Assembly (NCBI GenBank): GCA_025769875.1
Contig: JAGFNK010000004.1
Coordinates: forward strand, 58,501-122,500
Length of the DNA stretch: 64,000 nt
From: Russula earlei
Lineage: Eukaryota > Basidiomycota > Agaricomycetes > Russulales > Russulaceae
Direction of reading: 5' to 3'
The position numbers and the translations under genes were made by a program. Each line of letters begins with the position of its first letter. Position 1 is the first letter of the stretch. Under the pieces are notes generated by a model that saw nothing but the letters and a program-made list of their open reading frames with translations, was not told the origin of the DNA and did no database searches. This document shows, piece by piece, positions 33,655 to 45,069 of this stretch.

Positions 33655-35691
33655 ATGTCTCGTTTCTCACCATCCCTCCAATCCTCCAAATTAATTGACC
33701 AACCTGCACAGGGTTATGTGCCAGTGCCCTTCCGCTGGGCTTGGAGGTATGGTCCATCCTGCTATTTTTGTGACTTCGTGGGTAAACAAAGCCCCTCAGG
33801 CTGTACAAATCACATCATGCCGCTATCCATATCCTCGACGATGATTCGCTTCTCAACATATTTCATCATTGTCGGCCGGTCCTCCTTGATGAAGAGCCTG
33901 ACGGCATTAACATCCTACGGGTTGGGAAATGGGCTCGCGAACGTTGGTGGTACAAGCTCGCCCACGTTTGCCGTAGGTGGCGATGCCTTATACTCTCGTC
34001 ATTGTCCCACCTTGGCCTTCGCCTTGTTTGCACATATGGCACACCTGTAGCAGATATGCTCGCACATTCTCCCCCATTGCCTCTCATTATAGACTACACG
34101 GACAAGGATCGCGAGGCCACTGCAGAAGATGATGAGAGCCTACTAATTGCACTCCAGCACCGCAGCCGAGTCAGCCGCATCCGCCTCTTGAGGCCTATTC
34201 GGAAACTCATCATGGCAATAGACGAAGAATTTCCGATGCTGGAATACCTGTCTATCAAGCCCTCGATCAAGCACGATACAAGCTTGATACTTCCAAAAAC
34301 ACTTCAAGCACCACATTTACGCCACTTGATATTGTATAACTTTACATTTCCGATCGGGTCTTCGTTCCTAACGACAATTCCCGCCCTCGTCACGCTCTCG
34401 CTGAATGATATCATCCCATCCGACTTCCTCCCACTTGATGTTTTTCTCCGGCAGCTTTCACTCATACCTCAGCTGGAGATGCTGGGCATCAGGTTTCGCT
34501 CCCCTATTCCCCGTCATGACATCCAGAGTCAACTGTCACACTTGCCAATCATGACATATGTGACACTTCCTAACCTTCGCTCCCTTTTGTTTAAAGGTAC
34601 CAGCGCTTACCTGGAAGCATTTCTTGCTCAGATCACGGCCCCTGTTCTGGAGATGCTCCAAATTGTCTTCTTCAATCAGCTGATATTTTCGATCCCACGT
34701 CTCCTACATTTTTTGAGAGCTACCGAGAACCTCAGGTTTAGAAGTGCTAGGATCAAGTTTTCTGCCAAAGGAGTTGACATGAGAGTGGAACCCCGTGAAG
34801 GGACGAGGGCGTGTACCTTCCACATGCATGTCATCTGCCAACGCCTTGACTGGCAGGTAGGGTCTGCATCGCAAATTTTCAATACGCTCAGGACAGTCTT
34901 CTATGCGGTAGAGTATCTTACTCTTGAATACGGGGAGCGGGGCATCGAATCGGGGCCGTGCCAAGAGGCGGGCCGTGCCAAGAGGCAGACCGCACAGAGT
35001 GGCGCGAACTTCTTGGATCGTTTAACAAGGTGAAGATCCTGAGAGTGGACGATGAGCTTGTCCAGCAGTTGTCTTGTTCTCTACAAATAGACAACGAAGG
35101 GTCACTTATCGAATTGATTCCTGAGCTGGGAGAGCTCCCGTTTACCGGAGTCGGCGTTCCTACCAATTCATTTTCCTCCTCACCCATTCGCAACGTTACT
35201 GGCTGCCTAGCCTCGGTTGCCTTGCCACCGCAGATCCCACCTTCAGCTTCGCGGCAGTTTTTTGAGTTCCAAAAGATCCCACCTTCATCAGAGGACGGGT
35301 TTGAGCGCACCCTTGCTCGACTGACATCCACAGGGCCCAGTGAACGTGTCGTCATGATTGAAGGGCGAGAGATAAATCTCTGGGCATTGCACAAGGCAGT
35401 ATTCCTACGAAATGGTTTTGAATCAGTACGCTTTACAGAAAATTTTATTAACTCACGAACCAATATCTGTATTAGGTAACGACAAACGACGAATGGTCCA
35501 TTATCGGATCTGTTCTGGGTTTCCCACCGCTTTTAGGTGTAGACTCGGATGGTAGTCAACCTACAAGATGCTGGCCTGATATAGCGCGCAAGCTACAAAA
35601 CTTATACCGTGATGTCTTACGCGACTTCGACCAAGCTTACATTAGTTTCGTCATTTCCCAATTTCGTTTCCCACCAGCCGAGTTTAGGACG
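33655..35691 (+). pseudogene. Second F-box-ARID fusion copy, broken by a 17-bp duplication
   Basis: Exons 33655-33746, 33800-35425 and 35476-35691 correspond one-to-one to the first three exons at 28 kb. They encode AIHILDDDSLLNIFHHCRPV, WWYKLAHVCRRWRCLIL, the same LRR-like body, and an ARID (FERTLARLTSTG, INLWALHKAVFLRNGFES, NDEWSIIGSVLG, LYRDVLRDFDQAYI). An exact 17-bp tandem duplication at 34953-34986 shifts the frame, so the present ORF stops at 35033 after about 441 residues; without it, 639 codons are open. The last exon ends with PPAEFRT and a GTGAGT donor in phase 0, which can splice to 35774 inside the metacaspase. So this could be the 5' part of an F-box-ARID-metacaspase fusion. Whether any product is made is unknown. 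Confidence 0.75.
34953..34986 (+). repeat. Exact 17-bp tandem duplication causing a frameshift
   Basis: GGGCCGTGCCAAGAGGC occurs twice in a row (34953-34969 and 34970-34986). The sister gene at 29275-29290 has a single diverged unit (GTCAAGAGGC region). Seventeen is not a multiple of three, and the frame changes exactly here. Confidence 0.92.
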
Positions 35692-35758
35692 GTGAGTAGT
35701 TCCTCCCTGCAACCACTGGTATGACTGGAATGATGAACAACGCTACTGGCAACTTTAA

Positions 35759-37340
35759 ATGTCTATCCCACAGCCCTTTTCTCGGTGCCCTCGGAAGAAA
35801 AGGGCACTTGTGGTATGTGACTGAAAACATAACAACGAAGCGCTGATTCTCACGAATGTCTAAGATCGGGATCAATTCCACGCAGCACCCTGACCCACGC
35901 ATCCGGCTGGAGTATTGCGTCGAGGATGCATATAGTATTGCCAACTTCCTTCGCGGTACTACTTTTTCCTAAAGAATATGACATTTTCTCTGATACACCT
36001 TTAGACAACCTTGGCATCGCGCACGATGACCTCTGCGTCATGACGGACAACGATCCATACAATTATCCAACCAAGGAAAACATCGTGAGTCGTACCTGTG
36101 GGATGTCGTGACCACACTAATATTTCGTTCAGATGATGGCGATGAGCGAGCTCGTTCGTGATGCTCAACCACACGACTCTTTATTTTGCTATTGTATGCC
36201 ATTCGAATATTTATGTTGAGCGTTTTTCTGTACTAACTCATTGCCAGTTTCTGGACATGCTGTCCAGATCGAAGACCTGCTCAGGGATGAACCCGATGGG
36301 CTAGCTGACTGTGCGTGGTCATACCTCTGCTGTGCCGTGGGATGCCTGCGACTAATCGATCGTCTCCAGGCCTTTGTACCGTAGCCTCTCCTCACGAGTC
36401 GCCTTTCCTCATTGTCGACGATGTAAGCTGTCTTGAACAACCGTGTTTGCGCCTACCAATCATCCTTTGTAATGCATAGACAATGCATCATCTTATGGTC
36501 GAAGCCCTTCCGAGAAATTGTCGATTGACCGCCATCTTCGATGTGAGTCAGATTCACTGCCACTTATTGGCACAACATTGAAAGACGTGGCAGTCCTGTG
36601 ACTCGGGGACCCTCCTGGGTATGTTGTTAGTTCCTTCTCGCCCATGGATTGCTGCCTTACGATGTCTAAGATCTTCCCTATCTTGTAAGCAACTTGAAGC
36701 CCATCTTTAGAATCACTTTGATTCACATTGACGTTTTTACAGTATAACTCACACGGGATAGTCAAAGAGTACGGACACTCTGACAGACTGACGAGTTTGC
36801 ACCAGAAGTCGAGGTATGCCGACGTCGTAAGTCCCACCTCAGGCTTAGTCGAGAGTGTTTCCTATCTAAGGTCTCCGTAGGTCTCCTTGAGTGCCCCTAA
36901 GAGCCACCAGGAGACTTTAGAGACAAGACGCGGGGGTGCCTTGAGATTGGTAAGCCTCATGTAGCTTTTCTGCCACTACCATGATCTGAGCTGCCCCTTA
37001 ACCTTCATCACAGGCGTTTATTGATTGCATGAATAGGTATGAAAATCACGTGACCTGTGAGCAACTCATCAGAAGAGTTTGGTATGTATATTCATGCCAG
37101 TAATGATTGCCACTTGAAAATTTGTCATTAGTGACCTCACCGGAACGAGATCCTCTCAGCGACCTCTGGTAAGTTGTCGTTCGTAAGTCGTGCGCCATTG
37201 TTCCTTATTAAACTTATCCTACGTCCTCAGTTGTCAAGCTCTCACGAGATTGTGAGTCCTCGATTTTTCGTAGTATATCCCCAGTGACTGACTGACATAC
37301 TACCCTGCCATAGGATACCAATCTCCGGACCATCATCTAA
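35759..37340 (+). CDS. Compact metacaspase (peptidase C14 family)
   Basis: Fifteen exons joined by 48-82 bp introns give 269 residues. The exon starts are 35759, 35865, 36005, 36133, 36248, 36370, 36480, 36594, 36671, 36743, 36881, 37014, 37132, 37231 and 37314, and the stop is at 37340. The p20-like fold is clear: RKKRALVIGIN, CVEDAYSIANFL, DDLCVMTDND, PTKENI, LVRDAQPHDSLF, then FSGHAVQIEDLL with the catalytic His99, CRLTAIFD joined to SCDSGTLLDLPYLY with the catalytic Cys157, and the end LSSSHEIDTN. The usual SCHSG is SCDSG here. The insert between the p20 and p10 parts is much shorter than usual. Metacaspases are Ca-dependent Arg/Lys-specific cysteine proteases linked to protein quality control and cell death. 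Alternatively exon 1 begins at 35774 as an internal exon of the upstream F-box-ARID gene. Confidence 0.85.
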
Positions 37341-39119
37341 TAAACGGGATGGACGAACTGGCACAACCTACAGACATACAAAGGCATTACGTTAAGCTGG
37401 CATCAAGAGAAGCTAGGATGAATTTGAGTCAGATATGGAGAACGCTACATTTGCTTCCTCTGCTGGTCTCTTAATCCCATGCTTCTCGCATTCGTCTGCG
37501 TACGTGTACCCACATTTTCCATGAGATGGTGATGGTAGGCCCCACCGTTGACAGCTGGGCATCTCCGCTGAGCTTACGTGCATCACTTCCACATCTCGTT
37601 GCCCGCAATGTCACCCCGGAAGTCCTCACAGACATCGATCGATACTCTGTTTTTCCCTCTCCTTTGTGACCTCTTCGTTTTTTACTTCCCATGGGTTTTA
37701 AATTTTAGCCGTGCTCTTATGCTGAGGACTGCCGCTATCGATAATTCGGTATTAGGCCAGATACAGCTTGTTCTTAGAGATTCACGACCTCTCGGAAAGG
37801 GCTTATGACCAACCTTGCCTAGTTCCGCGGCTATCTGGACAGCGGCAGATCAGGATGTTTCCCTATGCCTTTCCATCCTGAAGGCAGATTTTCAGGCTGT
37901 CTTTCATCGGTTACTTAAATTCTCTTTCGTTGCATCTCGATTACACCTTCCGCCACTTGCCCAGTTCAACATCCTTTCATTACATTCTGATCTTAATATA
38001 TTCATCAGTCTTGATTCCCCTTTCATGGCTTCTGGTCCCCTTTCATTACGTCAATTCCCATTCATTCCCATTCTCTCCACAGTTCTCGTCTGTACAGATA
38101 AGCATCCTGGTCGTTCTCTTTAATAACAGTTCGTTATGTCTCTGCCCCTCCCATCTGTCTGAGAAAACCTGTGCAACGAATCGACCATGCCAACGCCACC
38201 TGGAGATGCTTCCTCACTTCCTTCCTTCACTCTTGATCCCATTTCTTCCACAAATTGATGACTTGCTGGGATCACTCTCCGACATGCGTTATCTTTCTTG
38301 GGTCTGGTCGGTCCCATGTTCACGCTCACGCATCCCGGAGCATGCTACATCGCTAACATAAACTAGATTGAGACTGCATTGCATGATTGGCAAGGAGGTG
38401 TGCGCCGGAGGGGAACGAGTAGAGGTCAGAGTCAGAGAAGAGTAGCACGAGTGAGAAGGGAGTGGATAGAGGTGGAGCGCGTTCGAGAAAAGTGGTCATT
38501 GAGCTGAGTAGAGTTGGTGGTGAACAAAACACGAGGGGTGGCGGCGTGGGTTGTTGACAAAGAGAGAAGGCGAACTCGAAGAAGATGCTTTAGGAGAAAG
38601 CGAACGAATGTATGCGCGAAGTCGGTTTGGGAACGCGAAAGTGGTGCGAAAAGATACCGATCTCACGGCGGCTGCGAGCGGAGGCGAACGAGCGAGTTCG
38701 GGAAGGTCAAAGCAGAGAAGCTGGAGCGCGAGCGCGACAACGTGCGGAAGTCGGTCAGGTTCTGAAAGAGCAAAAGGGAGCTGGAATTGTTCGGAGTACG
38801 AGCTACTCTGCCTCCTTAACAGGCAGGAAGCATGTTTATATACAACGAATCGTACCTACAGTTCATAGCAAAGGAGGGGCCATATGGGTGGAGAAGGCAG
38901 GGCCAAAGTGTGGACAGTCGCGGGAACGCCGAGGAAAGGAGTGAGGAGGCGCTCCATCATCGAAAGGGCAGTGGTGGTGAGGTTGTAGCGAAGGTGATGA
39001 TAGCGGTATTTTCCCCCAAGTGGCCTCAGCACTGGAGCTAATGGAAGGTAGAATAGTATGGTAGAAATGACAGGTCAGTATAATCGAACAGACTAGGTAT
39101 AGGGGCGTACTATTCCACA
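37341..39119. other. No gene recognised; purine-rich stretch at 38.4-39.0 kb
   Basis: Frames at 37815-38361 lack motifs. From about 38390 to 38990 the plus strand is strongly purine-rich with overlapping open frames of Arg/Glu/Lys bias, which looks like composition and not coding. There are no paired termini. Confidence 0.35.
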
Positions 39120-40562
39120 TGATGGCGGCTCAATTGTTCGACCAGGCTACCACAGGTGCGGATTTCCCACGGTAAAAACCGGGGCTGAAGACGACAGTCA
39201 AACCGCTACCACCACCAGAAGTCAGGGCCACCTGTCCTAGCCTTCATATAACCGTGGCACAACATCTAAAGCCTACCAATCAAATGCCACACCAGTCAAA
39301 TAATAGGAGACTCCCATATAATTCACTGTGTGAACAACTGCCCCACCAGGTGAATGACAGAGACACCCCTCTGTGATCTCCCCCCATAACTAGTGCTGAC
39401 TGGCTCAATAACCCCCCACCTTGAGCCTGCACCCCCCACCAAGACCAGATACCATCACCTCATGAGGATCCCACAAATGAAACCAGACTGACACTGAGAA
39501 CACAGATGGCCATGACATCTGAGCCAGACAAACAGACCCTAACCCTCATACACTACACAACCCCATGACCCCAACCCAAACTTAGTGAGAAACCCATACA
39601 CCGACCTTCCCCAGGTAGACTAAGTGCCCACCCAAATGTAAAACCTACCTAGACCTGCTATAGTAAAACACCCTTGCCCCCTTGCCATAAAACTGTGTCA
39701 CTCTAGTCATGTAAAAGCCCTTCACAGCTACCCATGAATGACAATAGGCCCCCCCTTGCCACCAGAGATTGAAACCCCCCACCTCCTACAACTGATGCCA
39801 CCACCACCACAAGCCATGCCCCACCCCACTTCATACCTCAAAGGACTCCCTTGACCAATGCAACACAATACAGGATGACAGTGTGCTCTACAAGGTCAGA
39901 ACCACCCATCTGAGCCATGGCCACCAATGGCCCCTAACACTAATAATAAATACCTTTCTATCCATCCTTACAACCAATGCCAGTCACCACCCCAATGGGC
40001 AAAACTACCATTAATACTATTTTGCAACATAACACAAGGCTCCCCTCACCCTGCTCCTAAGCCACACAACAAACCATACATCCAACACATTCAAAAGACA
40101 ACCCTACATATCACTGGCAGCCCACTAAGAAAATAGATGATACAATTGTCAATGCATCAACCCCCTCCACATACCTCTCACAAAATGCCACCACTATACT
40201 ACCACATGCCACCCATAAGGCACTTCTATTCCCCAAAACTCAGTCCACTCAAAACCAGGATTTAAATAATTGCATAGATAATAAAATGAGATAATAACTC
40301 CCATAAATTAGTTGAAAACACCTGCCTGACTAGCTCCAAAACCATGAGGTTTTAGTGGGTAGGGGGCTGCCCTAGGTACCTGAATCCTACACTGGCCCCC
40401 CAAGGTCATGTGTAAATGCATTTCTCTCTCACATCCAGTCCCCCACACCAGCTTTAGCATGTTAGATAGGGCTGATCCACTTTCTTCCACTGTCTAAAAA
40501 TTATTTGCCATAATTAGTTATAGTATTAATTACAAGAATAAAACACTTTCCAAAAAAAGAAA
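39120..40562 (+). mobile_element. LINE-derived, CpG-poor relic with 3' tail
   Basis: C- and A-rich sequence with many stops, ending in a recognisable LINE 3' end. The frame near 40325 reads LPD-stop-LQNHEVLVGRGLP, like the EVLVGR ending of Tad-like LINE ORF2 proteins, and is followed by AATAAAACACTTTCCAAAAAA at 40538-40558. Two more copies of this tail are at 59.2 and 59.6 kb. 39120-40300 may be the body or other repeats; I cannot align it to coding sequence. Confidence 0.55.
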
Positions 40563-41554
40563 AAGTAAGGAGAGAGAAAAGGAATGGTATGGTGATGGAG
40601 AGAATGAAGCAGGTATTGCCCTTTCACATTTTGTATGTGTGCTGGCATGATGATAGGGTCAACAAAGAAGAGGCGATGACTACTAATATCAAAAGTGTCA
40701 GAGCTAAAGGAATGTTGCTCAATCTTGTGTGTGAAAGTGTTGTGATCTACCCTTCTTTCGGTTCATCTCTGAAACTTTTCTTATTGTTCTCCACTTTTCA
40801 CCCTCATACCCTTGGTTACCGTTCCATCCCTTGTTATTGATGGTTTCTATTGTTTCACCTATTGTGTTTCATCTATTGTTTGAGCTCCTTTTGCTACTGG
40901 CTTAGTGTTATCTATTGTTCTGCATATGGTACTGTACAGCCTCGCTAGATACAGTATTTAAGCGCCTGTAGAAGCTGGGGAATGCCCCAAGCTTAGCTTT
41001 GTCCCATTTTCCTGTCACATCCCTTGCCCTGTATACTCTCTCAAATCACAACTTGCTTGTGCTGGCTTACATCTTGCTTGACCTAAGCACACCTCAAGGA
41101 ACCCTTGTGTTCCTCTTCCTCCTCTGCCTCTCTCTCATCGTCCTCCTCTTCTGTGAAACCAGAAGATCGACTCTGTCTGCAGACTGAGTCATTGTCTGAC
41201 TCAGCCTTGAGACGCTAAGGCCCCATTTACCAACCGGGAATTCTTGAATCTTGAACTTGAACTTGGATTTTGGTATTTTCTGGGGGTGACAGGAGTCACA
41301 GGCGTGATGAATGATAACTTGATTAACTAATATGAGTTTCTTTAATTATAATTTCTTTAATTATAATTATGAGCTCTTGTCCCACCAGATTTGCAAATTC
41401 GCTTGTTGTAATTGCATATTCGCATGTGTGCATATTCACATGAGGTAACACATGATTTGTAAAAAAAATATTTCTACATCGTGTCGGCCAGATGGCGATA
41501 TGGAGGGCATAGTTTGTATATACATGAAATTCTATGCTAGTCAACATGCGCCCT

Positions 41555-42922
41555 TCAAATTCTCATTCTCACATATTGCTCCCACATGTCACCAGCAATT
41601 CTGTCTTGCCTGCAATTCACTCGCTCCCTCTCACGCTGTGTCACTGGGCCTTCAGCAAGTTCACCAGCCTCCTCCTCATCTTGAGAGCCCATGTGGAGCT
41701 CAGCCACATCATCAAAAGTGGAAATCTCCCTAGGATCATACTCACAAATAAAATTGTGCAGTGCTGCAAGTGCAGCTGGGATGCGCGCCTGAATTGACAT
41801 GTTATAGTTAAGGGGACGATCAAGTAATTGGAACCGTCGCTTGAGGATTCCAAAGATGTGTTCTACAACATTGCAAGCTTGAGCATGACGCAGATTGAAC
41901 AACTCCTCACGCGTGCGTGGCCTGGGACAAATGTCAGTGAGAAAACTCAGGAGATGAGAAACATTACCTTGTGTTTGCATGACCCCATTTGGCGAGATGG
42001 TACCGCACGCCTCAATAAGGGGTGAGAAGTACATCTGATGAGGCAAAGCCTCCATCGCCAAGATAATACTTTCCGCTTGGGATAAAAAAATCAGAAAGTC
42101 GTGCGTCAAGGAAGAGTGTTGCATCAGCAGTGGAACCCTCCCAACCAGTCAGGAGATAGGTGAAGCGGAGGTCAAAAGATCATGCCACAAGGCAGTTCTG
42201 TGTGATTACTCCTTTGTGGTTCCTCGCCATGTCACGCTCGTCAGCAGTGGCAGAACACTTGATATGTGTGCCATCGACAGCACCTAGGGCATCCTTGAGA
42301 TATGGATAGAGCTTGGGGTTACTTCAGATAAAGGGGTGAGGGGGCAAATTGGCATCAGGGAGCTGCACAAATGTGGTATAGAAGGGGGGGCTTGAGAGAA
42401 CTCCAAGAATTTTTTTAAAATACCTAACTGCCTGTCAGAACAAGTGTGAAGAAACCCAAGTGATACATACTTTGAAATGGTGCAGGGTGACCGCTGGAAA
42501 TGCTCTCCGACATGAGTTGATGACAGCCCTGTAACAGCAGTATAGAGGAAGATGGAGATTTGTTCTTCAATTAGGACATGTCATGATGAGGCAACACCGA
42601 GGTTTCGGATGGTCCGCCGGAGGGTGTCAAAGACATGTTTATGTACTCCAAGCTCGCTCTGAATGCGCTCTGGATGGCCAGTGAGTAGTTCATGAACCCA
42701 CGCAGCCCCAGTTAATGCTGATGTGTGATATGGAATACGACGAGGATGGATGGCTTGGAGGAGTTGTATATATGCTTCACAGCAAAGCAAGACAAGAGTC
42801 GACATATGCAAGAGGACCACAAGTCGTTGGCGTCGCTTCTTTACCAGTCGTTGATTGGGCATTGGGGGGGGAAATGATGGGATGGACAACGCAACACTTT
42901 GAAAGTTTTTCTTTGCCGCCAA
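41555..42922 (-). pseudogene. Harbinger (DDE_4) transposase, interrupted
   Basis: Read in pieces on the minus strand. The N-terminus spans 42922-42581 (LGVHKHVFDTLRRTIRNLG), then EEQISIFLYTAVTGLSSTHV and the catalytic region with GAVDGTHIKC (first Asp, near 42270), YYLGDGGFASSDVL (second Asp, near 42050), and VVEHIFGILKRRFQLL (Glu, near 41840). The end MWEQYVRMRI stops at 41555. A stop interrupts PY-stop-GVRYHLA near 42015 and another lies after GVASS. One or two could be bridged by introns, but damage is the simpler reading. The DDE triad is visible. Confidence 0.8.
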
Positions 42923-43036
42923 GCAGACTGAGTCAGCATAGACGGACTCAGTCCACCCTGTGACCGCATGATACCATCAATGACAAATTATTTTACATAC
43001 ACATAACACATGACAACATGACATTTGAAATTACAA

Positions 43037-44219
43037 TTACAATTTGGTTTGTGCTAACATATTACATATGTATTGATGCGCAAGATCACGCAATTCTGGA
43101 TCCTTATCTAATCCAAGTGTGAGGTAACTATCAACATCTGCAATATTGCCATTGGAGAGGAGGCTGAGTGCTGGGACAATGTCGCCCGTTGGCAGCCAGT
43201 GACCATCCTTGATATCAGTGGCAAGGGTTTTGACTGCCAGCGACCGACGCGCATGCTCAGGAACTGTCATAAGCACAGGTACAACAGCACCCGTAGACAC
43301 ATTCCCAAGTTGTTCATCAAGTGAGGGTGCAGCTTCAAGGGCAGGCTTGGGCTCAGGCTCGTTGAGAGCTTGCACAGTTGAGTCAAAGGACTCAATGACC
43401 CTGTTCATGACCGCTGACATACCAATGACAGCGGATGCTGCAGTGTCGGTCCTTTGTTTTTTGCTTGACGTTTCACTTACGGAGATGTGATCGGATCTAT
43501 GCTTCCAAACTGAGAAGCAGGGTGAGAGGAGAGGCATTTGATAGTGAAGTTGATGAGAAATGCACCACCATCAAATTGAGATCCAAATGAGTTGGGGGAC
43601 AGACGAGAAGTTGACTGGGATGGAGGATCTGAATCTGCACGAAGTGTTTTCTGTGTACCCCGATAGGCACTTTTGCCTTTGGATTTCGATCCAACAAGAG
43701 ACTCCATAGCCTCGCAATGTGACCAGCCCTTGTTGCAGTACTTCTTGGCACTTGGTTTTTTCTGCTAAGGTCAGATGTTGTTAAAGAAGCAGGAGTTATA
43801 CACACACCTTGACTAAATCAGCCCACTGCCCCTCCATTTCTAACCCTACATCCACTCCTTTCTCATCATCCCAGGGAAACCCAGACTGTAGCTTGAGGAA
43901 GGAGATGATACTGTATTCAGTCTTCAACTGTTGGACGGCATCAGTGTTGAGGGAAGGGATGAAGTGGACGATACAGCACCCTGTTCCATTTTGTTTTGCA
44001 TGTGCTCCCAGTCTTGACGCCACCCTTCTCACAAAGGGGGTTGATCTGAGAGGCTGCGTCGTTGAAGATGTGGTCCTTGAACATAGAGTTGGAGGTCATT
44101 TCGTCCCTATGCTCCAAAAGAAAATCTAAAAAGGCTGCTTCATCCTTAGTTGTCCATGTGGCGTTACCATCTGCTTGACTTTCTCCCACAGAAGAATCAG
44201 AGGCTGAGCGGGTCTGCAT
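43037..44219 (-). CDS. Harbinger Myb/SANT-like accessory protein
   Basis: The start MQTRSASDSSVGESQ at 44219 is followed by a Myb/SANT-like domain: WTTKDEAAFLDFLLEHR, DEMTSNSMFKDHIFNDA, SGFPWDDEKGVDV. Then come a Ser/Gln-rich linker, TSSKKQRTDTAASAVIGMS, and a C-terminal part ending LRDLAHQYICNMLAQ at 43037. Several frame changes between pieces fit introns of 50-70 bp, which I have not placed exactly. In this transposon class the Myb-like partner binds the termini and helps bring the transposase into the nucleus; this is family knowledge. Confidence 0.7.
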
Positions 44220-45069
44220 GTATGATGGGGGTACCGAACAAAGGAGGTATGGAGGGAGGAGGGGATTAAAAAAAGAAGGCAAGAGAAAAACGCACACCAC
44301 GCATACATGGAAAAAGACAACGGAGGGAAAGTCCCAAACAAAGCCAAGTACCGACTCCTGAGTCAACTCCAAGTATGCGGACATCTAACTTCACACACGC
44401 GAATATGCAATTATAACAAGCGAATTTGCAAATCTGGTGGGAAAGAGCTCATAATTATAATTAAAGAAATTATAATTAAAGAAACTCGTATTAGTTAATC
44501 AAGTTATCATTCATCACACCTGTGACTCCTGTCACCCCTGGAAAATACCAAAATCCGAGTTCAAGTTCAAGATTCAAGAATTCTCGGTTGGTAAATGGGG
44601 CCTAAACCTTTGACCCAGCCTCCCTGAGCCGGCCCCACTGAAACCCTTGAACCAAGTCACAGGGACTTGGCCCCACTGAATCTTGAGCTAACACTCTTAC
44701 GGCCATGACACCATAACAGAAAGACTGAGGGAAAAATGGATGACAAGTAATTTGAATATTTACACATATGGTCTGGCTCTGTCTGTTCACACACCACCAG
44801 GTGGCTGCACATCCAACATGCCCCCTCAGCCCTGGTGGTGTGTGTTCACTCCCATATCCTTTGACATTCATGTTTCTCCCTGCTGAGTGTTATGATTTGC
44901 TCCTCTTTCAGTTCATCACCAAAACATTTTCTCCACCCTCATCCCCTTGGTTATTTGTCACCCCTTGATTCTGATTGTCCCTTATTGTTCTATGCATTTC
45001 ACCTATTGTTGATCTCCTTTTGCTACTGGCTTAGCTCTATCTATTGTTCTGCATATAGTACTGTACAGC

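Larger units (their letters stand above)
41219..44602 (-). mobile_element. PIF/Harbinger DNA transposon with two genes
   Basis: The element is 3384 bp, with long terminal inverted repeats of roughly 210 bp beginning GGCCCCATTTACCAACCG, flanked by TAA on both sides (41216-41218 and 44603-44605). Like known PIF/Harbinger elements it carries a DDE transposase and a Myb/SANT-like protein, both on the minus strand. It keeps normal CpG content, unlike the LTR it sits in, so it is a recent insertion. Stops in the transposase suggest it is no longer fully active. Confidence 0.92.
40738..44718 (+). mobile_element. Solo LTR split by a Harbinger insertion
   Basis: The LTR starts TGTTGTGATCTACCC and ends CCATAACA, with matching 5-bp target duplications GAAAG at 40733-40737 and 44719-44723. 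Without the inserted Harbinger it is about 594 bp. It contains a TATTTAAG box, and other copies of the same family lie at 44.9, 47.2, 50.0 and 58.0 kb. The copy at 50.0 kb abuts a Copia RNase H relic, so the family is probably Copia. Confidence 0.88.

Noticed and set aside
38390..38990. Arg/Glu-rich proteins on the plus strand
   Set aside because: Three frames are open together because the strand is purine-rich; this reflects composition, not coding.
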